Assembly (NCBI RefSeq): GCF_000153125.2
Contig: NZ_CM002299.1
Location: forward strand, 2,665,075 to 2,729,074
Length of the DNA: 64,000 nucleotides
Reading direction: 5' to 3'
From: Congregibacter litoralis KT71
GTDB taxonomy: Bacteria > Pseudomonadota > Gammaproteobacteria > Pseudomonadales > Halieaceae
Part shown: positions 42,588 to 51,865 of the stretch, one piece after another
Layout of the letters: each line of letters opens with the position of its first letter
How positions within the stretch are numbered: the stretch's first letter is position 1
Made by a program: the position numbers and the translations under genes
Notes under the pieces: model-generated
Databases searched by the model: none
Seen by the model: the letters and a program-made list of their open reading frames with translations, nothing else
Told to the model about the DNA's origin: nothing

Positions 42588-44066
42588 ATGCTTCACCTTC
42601 AACTAGCTGGGCCGCGCTTAATCGCGCGCTCTGTCTCGCTCTCTGTATCGATAGCCATGGCGCTGTGCCTCGGCGTCAGCCCCGTGGTGGAGGCGCAGGA
42701 AGATAGCTACGACTATTTTTCCGCAAACCGGCAACTGATTCGCAATGGCGTACAGTCCCTGCTCACCTGCAATGGATTGTTCACTTCACGTCGCACGCTG
42801 GAACAGGTGTTCGAGCAGGAGCTGGCTTACCTGGGCGATCGCGTTCTGGGCGATGCCAGCGGTGGCCCCTATACCGTGTACCCCCGGGAGCGGGCGGTCA
42901 GTGTTGGCGGTGACGATGCTGGTCCCGCGGTTATCTCAGCCTTCCGCAAAGGTATTGGCTGCGTTGTGATGGCCCCCGATATGAGCCTTTCAGATATCAA
43001 CAGCCAACCCGTGCTGGACATGCCCTACCCCAAGATTGATCCCCAAACCCTGGACTGGCCCAATGGTGATGCCAACGCGGTAATGCCCATACCCGCCACA
43101 ATCAACGCCGATGCCCTAAAGGCTGCCTCGGATTGGGCGTTCAATCGCTCCACGGAGGAGCAGGACACCTTGAGTCTGCTGGTGATCCACCAGGGCAAGA
43201 TTATCCACGAGCGCTACGCCGAGGGTATTGATCACACCACCCGAACACGCACCTGGTCCACGGCAAAAAGCATTGCTGCCACGCTCATAGGCATGCGCGT
43301 CGATAGCGGCAAAATGTCCCTGGACGGCCCGCTGGGTATCGAATGGGCACCCAGGCTCTCGGGCGGTAAAGATCCTCGAAACGCCATCACCCTGCGCCAC
43401 CTTCTCAACATGTCCAGCGGACTCTATCCCGTGGACAGCTTCAACATGGAATATGCCACGGGCTCCGGACTGTCCTACTGGGCCGGCGCCAGCTCCGTTG
43501 ACGGCGCGCGAAACCGGGGACTGGTTCGTCAACCCGGGAGCTTCTGGGACTACGAGAACTACGACACTTTACTGGCCGTGAAGGCTTTCAAAAACACCCT
43601 GGGAAGTCAGTCAGCTTATCTGGAATTCCCCAGAAAACGCCTCCTCGATCGCATTGGCATGCGTAACACCTTGCTCTCCACCGATCGGTTTGGCGACTTC
43701 ATCCTGAGCAGCCAGGTCTATACCAACGCCCGAGATCTGGGTCGTTTTGGTCTGCTTTATCTCAACAACGGTATGTGGGACGGCGAGCGTCTTATCTCGG
43801 AAAAGTGGATCACGTTTTCGAGAACTCCGGCGCCTGCATCGAAGGCCAGAGGCTCCGACTATGGCGCTCAATGGTGGTTGGTGCCTGATAGCCGTAAAAA
43901 AGACGTGCCCGCCGATGCCTACAGCACCGCCGGCAACCGGGGGCAGTATGTGATCATCGATCCTTCTCACGACCTGGTGATCGTGCGTCGCGGACTGGAC
44001 TACGGCAAGCAGGGCTTTAACCGATGGGATTTACTGCGGGAAGTCCTCAAGGGCTTCCCTGAGTAA
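42588..44066 (+). CDS. Exported serine hydrolase (class C beta-lactamase family)
   Basis: 492 residues from ATG 42588. Signal peptide SVSLSVSIAMALCLGVSPVV. The beta-lactamase fold carries the nucleophile motif STAKSIAATLIG (SxxK) and a YEN motif in FWDYENYDTLLAVKAF that fits the second Y-x-N element; the third element may lie in the GNRGQYVIID region. Such proteins are D-aminopeptidases, esterases or carboxypeptidases rather than true beta-lactamases. Divergent from ilvB-type gene, convergent with folD. Confidence 0.88.
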   Translation: MLHLQLAGPRLIARSVSLSVSIAMALCLGVSPVVEAQEDSYDYFSANRQLIRNGVQSLLTCNGLFTSRRTLEQVFEQELAYLGDRVLGDASGGPYTVYPRERAVSVGGDDAGPAVISAFRKGIGCVVMAPDMSLSDINSQPVLDMPYPKIDPQTLDWPNGDANAVMPIPATINADALKAASDWAFNRSTEEQDTLSLLVIHQGKIIHERYAEGIDHTTRTRTWSTAKSIAATLIGMRVDSGKMSLDGPLGIEWAPRLSGGKDPRNAITLRHLLNMSSGLYPVDSFNMEYATGSGLSYWAGASSVDGARNRGLVRQPGSFWDYENYDTLLAVKAFKNTLGSQSAYLEFPRKRLLDRIGMRNTLLSTDRFGDFILSSQVYTNARDLGRFGLLYLNNGMWDGERLISEKWITFSRTPAPASKARGSDYGAQWWLVPDSRKKDVPADAYSTAGNRGQYVIIDPSHDLVIVRRGLDYGKQGFNRWDLLREVLKGFPE

Positions 44067-44075
44067 AGCGCGGCC

Positions 44076-44969
44076 TCAGCCCAGCTCACAGACCACGCGG
44101 TGCTGCCGGCAGGCGGCAACGACGGTATTGCGAAGGAGACAGGCGATGGTCATGGGACCCACGCCTCCCGGTACGGGCGTGATGGCTTTGGCTCTCTCTG
44201 CGGCCTCCGCAAAGGCGACATCACCGACGAGGCGCGCTTTTTCCTGACCCTCAAGCTGTACGCGGTTAATGCCTACATCAATCACCACAGCGCCCTCTTT
44301 CACCCAGTCACCCCGGACCATCTCCGGCCGCCCTACAGCGGCAACGAGGATATCCGCCGTCCGACATAGCGCCGGCAAGTCGCGGGTTTTGGAGTGAGCG
44401 ACCGTCACGGTACAACTCTCAGCGATAAGCAGCTGCGCCATGGGTTTACCGACAATGTTGCTGCGCCCGACAACCACGGCGTTAAGACCCGCAATGCCCT
44501 CGGGAAACTGTTCGCGCAGCATCATAAGACAGCCCAGAGGCGTACAGGGCACCAGTGCCGTGGGATCGCCGTTGGATAAGGCCCCGGTATTCATGGGATG
44601 AAAGCCGTCCACGTCTTTTGCGGGATCAATGGTTTCGATCACTAACTGAGCGTCGATATGTTCCGGAAGCGGCAGCTGCACAAGAATCCCGTTAACCGCA
44701 TCGTCCCGGTTCAGGCTCTCCACCAGATCCAGCAGCTCGCGTTCGCTGGTGCTGGCGGGCAACTTGTGTTCAAAGCTGCGCATCCCCGCCTCGGCGGTCT
44801 GCTTGCCCTTGTTACGCACGTAGACCTGACTGGCGGGATCTTCACCCACCAGCACCACGGCCAGTCCCGGCACCCAGCTGTGTTCGGCGTCGATGCGGGA
44901 TACTTCGATAGCCAGGCGGTCACGCAGCGCCTGGGCTGCGGCCTTGCCGTCGATGATTGATGCGCTCAT
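44076..44969 (-). CDS. folD: Methylenetetrahydrofolate dehydrogenase/cyclohydrolase
   Basis: 297 residues. FolD motifs: [14 protein letters not shown] with the catalytic Lys, [13 protein letters not shown], and NAD(P) site [17 protein letters not shown]; ends [20 protein letters not shown]. It interconverts 5,10-methylene-THF and 10-formyl-THF. Follows purU on the same strand with 15 bases between, so the two probably form an operon that balances formyl-THF. Confidence 0.96.
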   Translation of the reverse strand: MSASIIDGKAAAQALRDRLAIEVSRIDAEHSWVPGLAVVLVGEDPASQVYVRNKGKQTAEAGMRSFEHKLPASTSERELLDLVESLNRDDAVNGILVQLPLPEHIDAQLVIETIDPAKDVDGFHPMNTGALSNGDPTALVPCTPLGCLMMLREQFPEGIAGLNAVVVGRSNIVGKPMAQLLIAESCTVTVAHSKTRDLPALCRTADILVAAVGRPEMVRGDWVKEGAVVIDVGINRVQLEGQEKARLVGDVAFAEAAERAKAITPVPGGVGPMTIACLLRNTVVAACRQHRVVCELG

Positions 44970-44984
44970 GAAAACTCCATTTGA

Positions 44985-45845
44985 TTAAAGAACAACGGTA
45001 CGCTGACCGTTGAGAATGACCCGTTGTTCGCAGTGAAGACGCACCGCCTGCGACAGGGCCGTGGCCTCGGTGTCATGGCCAAGATGAACCATTTGTTCCA
45101 CGGATATCTCGTGGTCGATGGGGCGTACCTCCTGGGCGATGATGGGCCCCTCGTCCAGATCAGCGGTGACATAGTGCGCCGTGGCTCCGATCACTTTTAC
45201 GCCACGATCGTAAGCCTGATGATAAGGCTTTGCGCCCTTGAAACCGGGTAAAAAGGAATGATGGATATTGATCGCCCGACCCGACAGCTGACTGCAGAGC
45301 TCATCCGACAGAATTTGCATATAGCGCGCCAACACCAATAGATCTGCCTCGCTTTCCCGAAGAATAGCGAGCATCTCGGCTTCCTGTACCGGCTTGCTCT
45401 CCGGCGTTACTGGTAAATAATGAAATGGCACACCGTGCCACTCGCTGAGCCCGCGACAGTCCTCATGATTGCTCACCACGGCGACAATCTGCGCGGGTAA
45501 GGCTCCCGCCCGCTGTTTCGTGAGCAAAGCCGTCAGGCAGTGATCATAGCGCGACACGGCAACAACGATTTTGGGCAGCGTTGACACACAGCGAAGCAGA
45601 TATGTCATCTGAAGCTCATCGGCTACGGGACGCAGTCGCGCTTCAAACTGCTCCAGGCTGCAACTCATACCACTGACATCGAACACACAGCGCAGAAAGA
45701 AGGTATCGCTCACGGGGTCCGTGTAATTCGAGATCTCCGTGATATTGATGCCACACTCAAAGAACAGCTGGGAGTACCGCGCCACCACACCGATGGAATC
45801 GGGGCAGGAAAAGGTCAGGATGTAGGATTGGCCAGGATCGCTCAC
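44985..45845 (-). CDS. purU: Formyltetrahydrofolate deformylase
   Basis: 286 residues from a GTG at 45845, close to the 280 of E. coli PurU. A TTG 69 bases further up lies in the T-run of the upstream terminator and is unlikely. ACT domain at the N-terminus (YILTFSCPDSIGVVARYSQL), formyl hydrolase domain after: NIHHSFLPGFKGAKPYHQAY and IGATAHYVTADLDEGPIIAQ supply the catalytic Asn, His and Asp. It hydrolyses 10-formyl-THF to formate and THF. Operon with folD. Confidence 0.95.
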   Translation of the reverse strand: MSDPGQSYILTFSCPDSIGVVARYSQLFFECGINITEISNYTDPVSDTFFLRCVFDVSGMSCSLEQFEARLRPVADELQMTYLLRCVSTLPKIVVAVSRYDHCLTALLTKQRAGALPAQIVAVVSNHEDCRGLSEWHGVPFHYLPVTPESKPVQEAEMLAILRESEADLLVLARYMQILSDELCSQLSGRAINIHHSFLPGFKGAKPYHQAYDRGVKVIGATAHYVTADLDEGPIIAQEVRPIDHEISVEQMVHLGHDTEATALSQAVRLHCEQRVILNGQRTVVL

Positions 45846-45912
45846 GGAAAAAACTCGACTAGCGTGTCTGTTAGGACGGTCACAGGTGAAACAACATAAA
45901 AAACTGAGATCC

Positions 45913-45950
45913 AATAAAAAAGCCCCGCCTCCTCACGAAGGCGGGGCTTT
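45913..45950 (-). terminator. Intrinsic terminator of the TonB receptor gene
   Basis: Stem AAAGCCCCGCC (45919-45929) pairs perfectly with GGCGGGGCTTT (45940-45950) around a 10-base loop. On the minus strand it is followed by a T-run interrupted once. It lies 15 bases after the receptor stop and separates it from purU. Confidence 0.92.
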
Positions 45951-45964
45951 GTGATGGAGTAGGC

Positions 45965-48900
45965 TTAGAAGCTGTAGTTTACCCCAACACGCATGCTCCA
46001 GAGGGAGGTTCCACCCACACGCTGCTCTTCTGCGCCGTTGTCCAGATCAGCCTGAGTCACACCCGGACGGTTGGGCTCAAAGAAGATACCCCACTCGTCA
46101 TTGATCAGGTTGGTCAGGTTGTCCACGACAACAAACAGACTGCCACGATGCTCGGGGCTGAATCCAGGCAGCTCCTGGGTGATACGCATATCAACCTTGC
46201 TGAAGGATGAACCGGTCTCACCGTTACGCGTGCCGCCGATGGGCAGTACGTTGGGCTCGAAGTCGAGGAAAGGCTGGAAGCCGTAAGCACCGATGGTTCC
46301 GTCTGCGCCGTCCAGCGTCAGGCTGTAGGGAAGCCCTGAATTGTACTGGCCGAACAGGGAAATGCGCGTCTCATAGCCACCGAAGAAGTCCGCCGTGTAG
46401 TTAAGAACCGTGGTGAAACGGTGCTCTACCTGCCAATCAGACGTGCCCAGTGTTTCCGCCTGGGGATCTTCAAAGGCGCGGAAAATGTAGTTAGAGAAGG
46501 CTACGGAAGAACCCATGGGGTTAACGTCTTCGGCCTGGGTGTAGGCATAACCTACGCGCAGATCAAAACCGTTATCCCAGCTCTTGAAGCCGCTGAAGGA
46601 CAGAGACTCGGACTCGTTACCGTTGCTGGAGTTGGTGAGCACAAACGCGGCCTCACGCACACTCTCATAAACGGGGTAGCCGAGATCGTTAGTGCCTACA
46701 CGCTCAAGGTCTGCTCGCTTGTAGATCGCAGTGTCTTCGCCACGGCTGATCTGAAGGTCTGCGGTTACTACCCAATCCATGGGTGCGTACCAGGTCAAAC
46801 CGGCGGTGTACTTCCACTCACTGGGGATATCAAAGTCGGGATCCAGGTAGATGATCTCGAAGTTGCTGCCGTCTCCGGAACCAACGATATCTGCGATGTT
46901 CTGCGGTACACAGTAGCCGGGGCCAGAAGGCACGCCATCTTCACAGTTCACGTAGTTCTGGGAAAACAGATCTACGCCGTCGATCCGCGCCTGTACAGCC
47001 GTGGTAGACGTGTTGCTGTAAGTGTTAGACAGCCATACGTTGGGGTTACCACCGGAGAACAAGCCAACGCCGGCGCGCAGCACCAGGTCATCAGAGAAGT
47101 CATAGGTCGCACCAAAGCGCGGCTGGATCAGATCCCGACCGTCCAGAGTCTGGTCATTACCAAAGCCGTAGCTGTCGGCAAAGTCCTGGTTCAGGTTAGG
47201 CGCATCATCCGTCTCGTAACGATCGTAGCGCAGACCAAAGGTCATACGCAGCTTGTCGTTAACCTGCCACTCGTCCTGCAGGTAAAGATAGTTGATGGCG
47301 TAGCTGAAAGACTCGGCGATATCATCCTGGTTGTTGGAGATAGCGTTACCGTAGTAAACACGATCGGCCAAACCATTGCGGAAGTTATCGATACCGTCAA
47401 AGCGGATTTCCGTGTCTACGTGCTGGTAGAACAGATTGAAGATGTCATATTCCTCGCGCTCGATACCACCGGTAATGGTGTGAGCGCCCAGCTGGTAGCG
47501 GCCGCGGAACACGAGCTGATCAATGGTGTAATTCAACTCGTTAGCGTGACGGCTGTCGTCGCCACCGAGATAAACATCGACGTTTTCAAGCTCAACACGA
47601 ATCTCACCAAACTCATTACCTGCCCGTGGCGCCTGCAGGAAATCCACATCCGTGCGCGCAACGCGAAGCTCCGTGGAGAAGTTGGGCGTCCAGTCAGAAT
47701 AGACGCTTGCGATGATTGACTCGAGCTCGGCACCACGATTGTAGAAGTGGTCAGCGAATTCGAATTCGTTGAGATCACCATCGGACTCGGTAACGTTGAA
47801 GGAATCGTTGTACATATAGGTCAGGGCGACGCGCTGCGTATCCGTCGCGTACCAATCCAGCTTGGCGATGTACTTCTCATCTTCAAAGTCGTTGACGCCG
47901 GGAGAATCAGAGCCGGGTGAGTACTGGTAAACATCGTTGGCAATCTGACGAATCTCGTCCAGCTCCGCCTGGGTGACCTGTACTTCGTTAATGGCACCGG
48001 AGCCCAAAGCGCCGCGGTTGTTGAAATCAACACCCTCGTACTTCTCATAGGCGCCGTAGAAGAACAGCTTGTCCTTGATGATCGCACCACCGACTTCGAC
48101 ACCGTAGCGGGTCTCGTCGTAATCAGGGACCTGAACGTCTTCACCCTCGAGAGAATCGCCCTGGAGTGAGTCGCTGGTGTAGTCCATGAACACCGAGCCA
48201 AACAGCTCGTTACCGCCAGACTTGGTTACAGCGTTGATGTTACAGGCCGAGAACCCGCCGTAGACCACGCTCATGGGCGCCATTTCTACCGCAACGCTGG
48301 ATACCGCATCAAAGGGAAACGGCATACGCTGCGTGGGGTAGCCATTGGAATTGAGACCAAAGCCGTCATTCAGACGAATACCGTCCAGAGTCAGGCTGTT
48401 AAAACGGGGGTTGGCGCCGTTACATTGTATGGCGTCCGCCGAGTTGGACTGGTTGATGTAAACCCGGGGATCCTGACCGATAACATCGTTGATGTTTCGG
48501 TTGATCGCCGGTGAGTCCTGCAGGTCCGACGCGCTGAATACCGCGGTGGGTCCAATAGCAGTTTCAGCAACGGCAACGGAGCGACCCAGAACAACAACCT
48601 CCTCGAGAGTGTTGCTGAGGCGATAATCCATCTCCACGGATTCACCGACGGTCAGGGGCAGGCGCGCCGTAGAGGCCGTACCCTCACCCGGTGCTCGAAC
48701 CACAACGCTGTAGTCAACACCCGCGGGCAGCTGACGGACAAAGTAGCTACCGGTGCTGTCTGTTGTGGTGCTCTTGGTGACACCTGTAGACAGGCTTTTG
48801 ATTTCGACCTCGGCACCGGCAATGGGTTGGCCATTGGCACCGGTTACCACGCCGCGAACCGCAGCACTGGTTTCTTGAGCATAAGATGGCATAGACAGCG

Positions 48901-48982
48901 CAACGCCGCCGATGACAGACGCACTGGCGATGGCGCGAACCAAGGCCTTGCGAGCGAACATTTGAGACATGGTTTTCTTCAC
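45965..48982 (-). CDS. TonB-dependent receptor with N-terminal carboxypeptidase-regulatory-like domain (Oar type)
   Basis: 1005 residues. Signal peptide to about residue 36 (GGVALSMPSYAQ), then an Ig-like CarboxypepD_reg domain to about 115 (GVVTGANGQPIAGAEVEIKS, TTDSTGSYFVRQLPAG). A TonB-box-like EEVVVLGR precedes the plug (NINDVIGQDPRVYINQSNSA, LTLDGIRLNDGF), and a long barrel ends in WSMRVGVNYSF with terminal Phe. Oar-like receptors import peptides, glycans or other large substrates in the outer membrane. Monocistronic with a strong terminator. Upstream, TGTTAC occurs twice 10 bases apart near 49040, possibly a promoter element. Confidence 0.93.
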   Translation of the reverse strand: MKKTMSQMFARKALVRAIASASVIGGVALSMPSYAQETSAAVRGVVTGANGQPIAGAEVEIKSLSTGVTKSTTTDSTGSYFVRQLPAGVDYSVVVRAPGEGTASTARLPLTVGESVEMDYRLSNTLEEVVVLGRSVAVAETAIGPTAVFSASDLQDSPAINRNINDVIGQDPRVYINQSNSADAIQCNGANPRFNSLTLDGIRLNDGFGLNSNGYPTQRMPFPFDAVSSVAVEMAPMSVVYGGFSACNINAVTKSGGNELFGSVFMDYTSDSLQGDSLEGEDVQVPDYDETRYGVEVGGAIIKDKLFFYGAYEKYEGVDFNNRGALGSGAINEVQVTQAELDEIRQIANDVYQYSPGSDSPGVNDFEDEKYIAKLDWYATDTQRVALTYMYNDSFNVTESDGDLNEFEFADHFYNRGAELESIIASVYSDWTPNFSTELRVARTDVDFLQAPRAGNEFGEIRVELENVDVYLGGDDSRHANELNYTIDQLVFRGRYQLGAHTITGGIEREEYDIFNLFYQHVDTEIRFDGIDNFRNGLADRVYYGNAISNNQDDIAESFSYAINYLYLQDEWQVNDKLRMTFGLRYDRYETDDAPNLNQDFADSYGFGNDQTLDGRDLIQPRFGATYDFSDDLVLRAGVGLFSGGNPNVWLSNTYSNTSTTAVQARIDGVDLFSQNYVNCEDGVPSGPGYCVPQNIADIVGSGDGSNFEIIYLDPDFDIPSEWKYTAGLTWYAPMDWVVTADLQISRGEDTAIYKRADLERVGTNDLGYPVYESVREAAFVLTNSSNGNESESLSFSGFKSWDNGFDLRVGYAYTQAEDVNPMGSSVAFSNYIFRAFEDPQAETLGTSDWQVEHRFTTVLNYTADFFGGYETRISLFGQYNSGLPYSLTLDGADGTIGAYGFQPFLDFEPNVLPIGGTRNGETGSSFSKVDMRITQELPGFSPEHRGSLFVVVDNLTNLINDEWGIFFEPNRPGVTQADLDNGAEEQRVGGTSLWSMRVGVNYSF

Positions 48983-49192
48983 AGGAATAGCCCCCCTCAG
49001 AGCATTTGAAGACGCGAGAATCCTGGGAGCGCTATGTTACAGAAATGTTACAAATAAGGGGTACAGCGAAGAATCGGTAATAAGACCAACGACGGGAAAT
49101 TCTTGTGTTTACGATTGACAAGGTCACAATCGAATAGCTCTGTAACTCGCGCAATTTGAAACGGCTTTAACTTGGATAACTAAGAGATTGTA

Positions 49193-49744
49193 ATGGCATT
49201 AAAATCGACCGTTTTTAAGATAAAGCTGAACGTTGCTCACCTGGAGCGCAATGTCTACGGCGACTTCCCCTTGGCCGTGGCGCGCCACCCGTCAGAAACC
49301 GATAGCCGCATGATGCTCCGCGTAGCGGCTTTCGCTCTTCACGCCCACGAGCGTCTTGAGTTTGGCCGAGGCATCAGTACCGACGATGAGCCAGACCTGT
49401 GGCTTCGGGATCTCACTAATTCCATTGAGTTGTGGGTAGAGCTGGGAACCCCGGATCCGGACCGATTGCGTAAAGCCAGCGGCCGGGCTAAAGATGTGGT
49501 GCTGTACTGCTATGGCGAGCGCGCCGTCGGGGTATGGTGGAGAAAGAATGCCGACGCCCTCGCCCGCTTCAACAACCTGACGGTGTACAGCGTGAGCGAT
49601 GACGAGCTGGCATCCCTGGGAGCTCTGGCAGCATCGGGGCTGGAGTTGCAGTGCACCGTTTCCGAAGGCGAGATGTTGCTGACCAGTGGTGATCAGTTTG
49701 TGCAGTTAACGCCTCAGGTACTGCGGCAACGCATTGCTGCGTAG
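49193..49744 (+). CDS. YaeQ-family protein
   Basis: 183 residues, the family length. Starts MALKSTVFKIKLNVAHLERN and contains HPSETDSRMMLRVAAFALHA, then DLWLRDLTNSIELWVELGTP and LYCYGERAVGVWW. YaeQ has a PD-(D/E)XK nuclease-like fold; E78/K-type residues fall in the SETDSRM...ELWVELG region, but activity is unproven. AAGAGA precedes the ATG. It is followed by solA-like gene with 46 bases between, possibly cotranscribed. Confidence 0.92.
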   Translation: MALKSTVFKIKLNVAHLERNVYGDFPLAVARHPSETDSRMMLRVAAFALHAHERLEFGRGISTDDEPDLWLRDLTNSIELWVELGTPDPDRLRKASGRAKDVVLYCYGERAVGVWWRKNADALARFNNLTVYSVSDDELASLGALAASGLELQCTVSEGEMLLTSGDQFVQLTPQVLRQRIAA

Positions 49745-49789
49745 GCGCATTGATGCATAGTTCACGCGATTGATTAGGAGTCGGTATCT

Positions 49790-50926
49790 GTGAAGAACAC
49801 TGCGGATGTTTTAGTGGCGGGCGTGGGTGGCTGTGGCGCCAGCGCGCTCTATCACCTGGCCCGCGACGGGCACCGGGTCATTGGTTTTGACCGCTTCGAG
49901 CCGGGCCACGACCGCGGCAGCTCCCACGGCGAAACGCGGGTTATCCGCCAGGCGTACTTCGAACACCCGGACTACGTGCCCCTCCTGCGCCGCGCCTATG
50001 GCCTGTGGACCGAGTTGGAAGATGAATCTCAGGCGTCCCTGATGGATCTCTGCGGCTTGCTGATGATCGGACCGCCCGGCGGCGAAATCCTTGGAGGCTC
50101 GCGCCTTGCGGCAGAGCGCTATGGCGTGCCGGTAGAGGACATAACGGTTGCTGAATGCGCCGAGCGCTTCCCGGCATTTTCAATTCCCGAGGGGAGTGAT
50201 GTGCTCTGGGAACCCTCCGGAGGCTATCTCAAGGTCGAGGACTGCGTGCGCTGTTATGCAGGACTTGCCCAAAAACATGGCGCCACTCTCAACACCGGTG
50301 AGTTCATCCTGAGCTTCCAATCAACCGGGGCAGGCGTTGAAGTCCAGACCAATCGCGGCAAGTACTCGGCAGACCGGCTGGTGCTCACGGCAGGTGCCTG
50401 GGCTCCCCAGCTCTTACCTGCGGTAGCAGAGGCCGCGAATCTTCACGTCACGCGCAAGGTGCTCGCCTGGTATCCGATACAAGCGGCGCTACCCGCACCC
50501 ACGAGCACTTTCTTTATTGAACGACCCCACGGCAGCTATTACGGATTCCCCTGCATCGACGGCAAGACCGTAAAACTTGCAGAACACTCCGGTGGCACCC
50601 CCCTGGACGATCCCCTGGCTCTCGACCGGTCACTCCAGACGATGGATGTTCACGGTCCCGGAAAGCTGATCGACGATGTTTTCCCATCGCTATCGTCCTC
50701 TCCCGTCAGACACGACGTGTGCATGTACACCATGAGCGACGACGGTCACTTCGTCATTGATCGCGATCCGGAGAACGAGAACGTCGTTTTCGCAGCGGGT
50801 TTTTCAGGTCATGGCTTTAAGTTTATGTCTGCCATGGGCGCGGTAATGGCGGAACTGGCGGTTGACGGGCAATCGACGTCGGAAATAGAGTTTCTGGGAT
50901 TGGAGCGCTTCAGCAACCGGCAATAA
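49790..50926 (+). CDS. FAD-dependent N-methyl-L-tryptophan/sarcosine oxidase
   Basis: 378 residues from a GTG at 49790 with AGGAG nine bases upstream. The dinucleotide site VLVAGVGGCGASALYHLARD and RGSSHGETRVIRQAYFEHPD match SolA/monomeric sarcosine oxidases. Cys in DVCMYTMSDDGHFVID is at the place of the covalent FAD link. Ends GFSGHGFKFMSAMGAVMAEL. It oxidises an N-methyl amino acid to amine, formaldehyde and H2O2; formaldehyde release links it loosely to the nearby folate genes (inference). Confidence 0.9.
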   Translation: MKNTADVLVAGVGGCGASALYHLARDGHRVIGFDRFEPGHDRGSSHGETRVIRQAYFEHPDYVPLLRRAYGLWTELEDESQASLMDLCGLLMIGPPGGEILGGSRLAAERYGVPVEDITVAECAERFPAFSIPEGSDVLWEPSGGYLKVEDCVRCYAGLAQKHGATLNTGEFILSFQSTGAGVEVQTNRGKYSADRLVLTAGAWAPQLLPAVAEAANLHVTRKVLAWYPIQAALPAPTSTFFIERPHGSYYGFPCIDGKTVKLAEHSGGTPLDDPLALDRSLQTMDVHGPGKLIDDVFPSLSSSPVRHDVCMYTMSDDGHFVIDRDPENENVVFAAGFSGHGFKFMSAMGAVMAELAVDGQSTSEIEFLGLERFSNRQ

Positions 50927-50963
50927 ATCAGCGGGCGTGTGCCGGGGAAGCACCTTTGGGAAA

Positions 50964-51040
50964 TGGTGCCGATGATAGGATTTGAACCTACGACCTGCGC
51001 ATTACGAATGCGTTGCTCTACCGAGCTGAGCTACATCGGC
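50964..51040 (-). tRNA. tRNA-Thr (anticodon CGU)
   Basis: Minus-strand cloverleaf of 77 bases including encoded CCA. Acceptor GCCGATG pairs with CATCGGC; D-arm GCTC/GAGC; anticodon loop TTCGTAA gives CGU; T-arm GTAGG TTCAAAT CCTAT. The first pair of the anticodon stem is A-C. Its neighbour P7 belongs to the accessory single-TM family. Confidence 0.97.
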
Positions 51041-51152
51041 TTTTCCGGCGCGCATTATAGCCACGCGCAGCGGCGACACAAGTCGTGTTTTCCCCTCTAT
51101 TCACGCCGCAGCCGCAGCCGATCAGCGTCAATGAATGCCTGCTGCTCACGCC

Positions 51153-51851
51153 TCAGTTCAAGATTGATTTGATAACCGCAGTGTTTTCCTCCAGTAGAGA
51201 TAAAAGCTTCCTGCTATCGGCGATATCAGCGGCCTGGTTATACCGTATGCGAGCCAGTGCGGCATACAGCTCCCGTCTATTGTTTTCGACAGACTTCGTG
51301 TCCCAGCCGACAGACGCCCCTTTTTTCGGGTAAAGATGTGCTGACAGTTGAGATGATGCGTCGACCCGGTAAAGAGCTCGAATCTCGGATAGCCTGATGA
51401 TCTTCTGATACCGCTGCCACAGGTCGGCAAGGCCGCCACGCAGCTCTTTAGAGCGTATCAGTCGCATATTACCGGTGTCTTTGAGTTCTTCCACGGTGCC
51501 GAGAGCAATATCGAATTGCGCGAAAATGCCTGCAACGCTGACGGCGTCAAAAATCATCCCGTGCTGTGCTTCCGATAACGCTTGCTCACTCAGCAGGTCC
51601 ATGCCTGCATCGAGTGTGCCCAGCACAGCCGTCATTCTAGTCACGCTCTCCCGCAACTGCGATTGACTTTGCTCGAAATCTGCAACTAATCGGTCCAGGT
51701 ATTCGGCCTCCAGTTCGCGCTCAATCCGACTGTCTTGCAAGTCGTTTACCTGTAGACCAATGAAGAAGCCGACGATGAGCATCAAAAACTCGGCCACCAG
51801 CCAGAACCAGTTGACTCCCTGAGCCTGTGCTCTCATTCGCTGAAAGATCAT
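51153..51851 (-). CDS. Paralog P7 of the QNWFAV family, next to tRNA-Thr
   Basis: 232 residues. MIFQRMRAQAQGVNWFWLVA, TM EFLMLIVGFFIGLQV, NDLQDSRIERELEAEYLDRL and second block LKDTGNMRLIRSKELRGGLA. The most distant member: FAV is replaced by FWL and NWN by NDL. Lies between the tRNA and a response regulator gene, 12 kb outside the main cluster. No repeat copy is seen beside it. Confidence 0.8.
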   Translation of the reverse strand: MIFQRMRAQAQGVNWFWLVAEFLMLIVGFFIGLQVNDLQDSRIERELEAEYLDRLVADFEQSQSQLRESVTRMTAVLGTLDAGMDLLSEQALSEAQHGMIFDAVSVAGIFAQFDIALGTVEELKDTGNMRLIRSKELRGGLADLWQRYQKIIRLSEIRALYRVDASSQLSAHLYPKKGASVGWDTKSVENNRRELYAALARIRYNQAADIADSRKLLSLLEENTAVIKSILN

Positions 51852-51865
51852 TGGGCAATCATTTG

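Noticed and set aside
42588-44066. True beta-lactamase call for the serine hydrolase
   Set aside because: SxxK and a YxN-like motif are shared by many esterases and peptidases; a clear KTG-type third motif was not found.
46421-47719. 432-codon open frame opposite the large TonB receptor gene
   Set aside because: Valine-rich antisense translation of beta-barrel codons; no start signal or domain.
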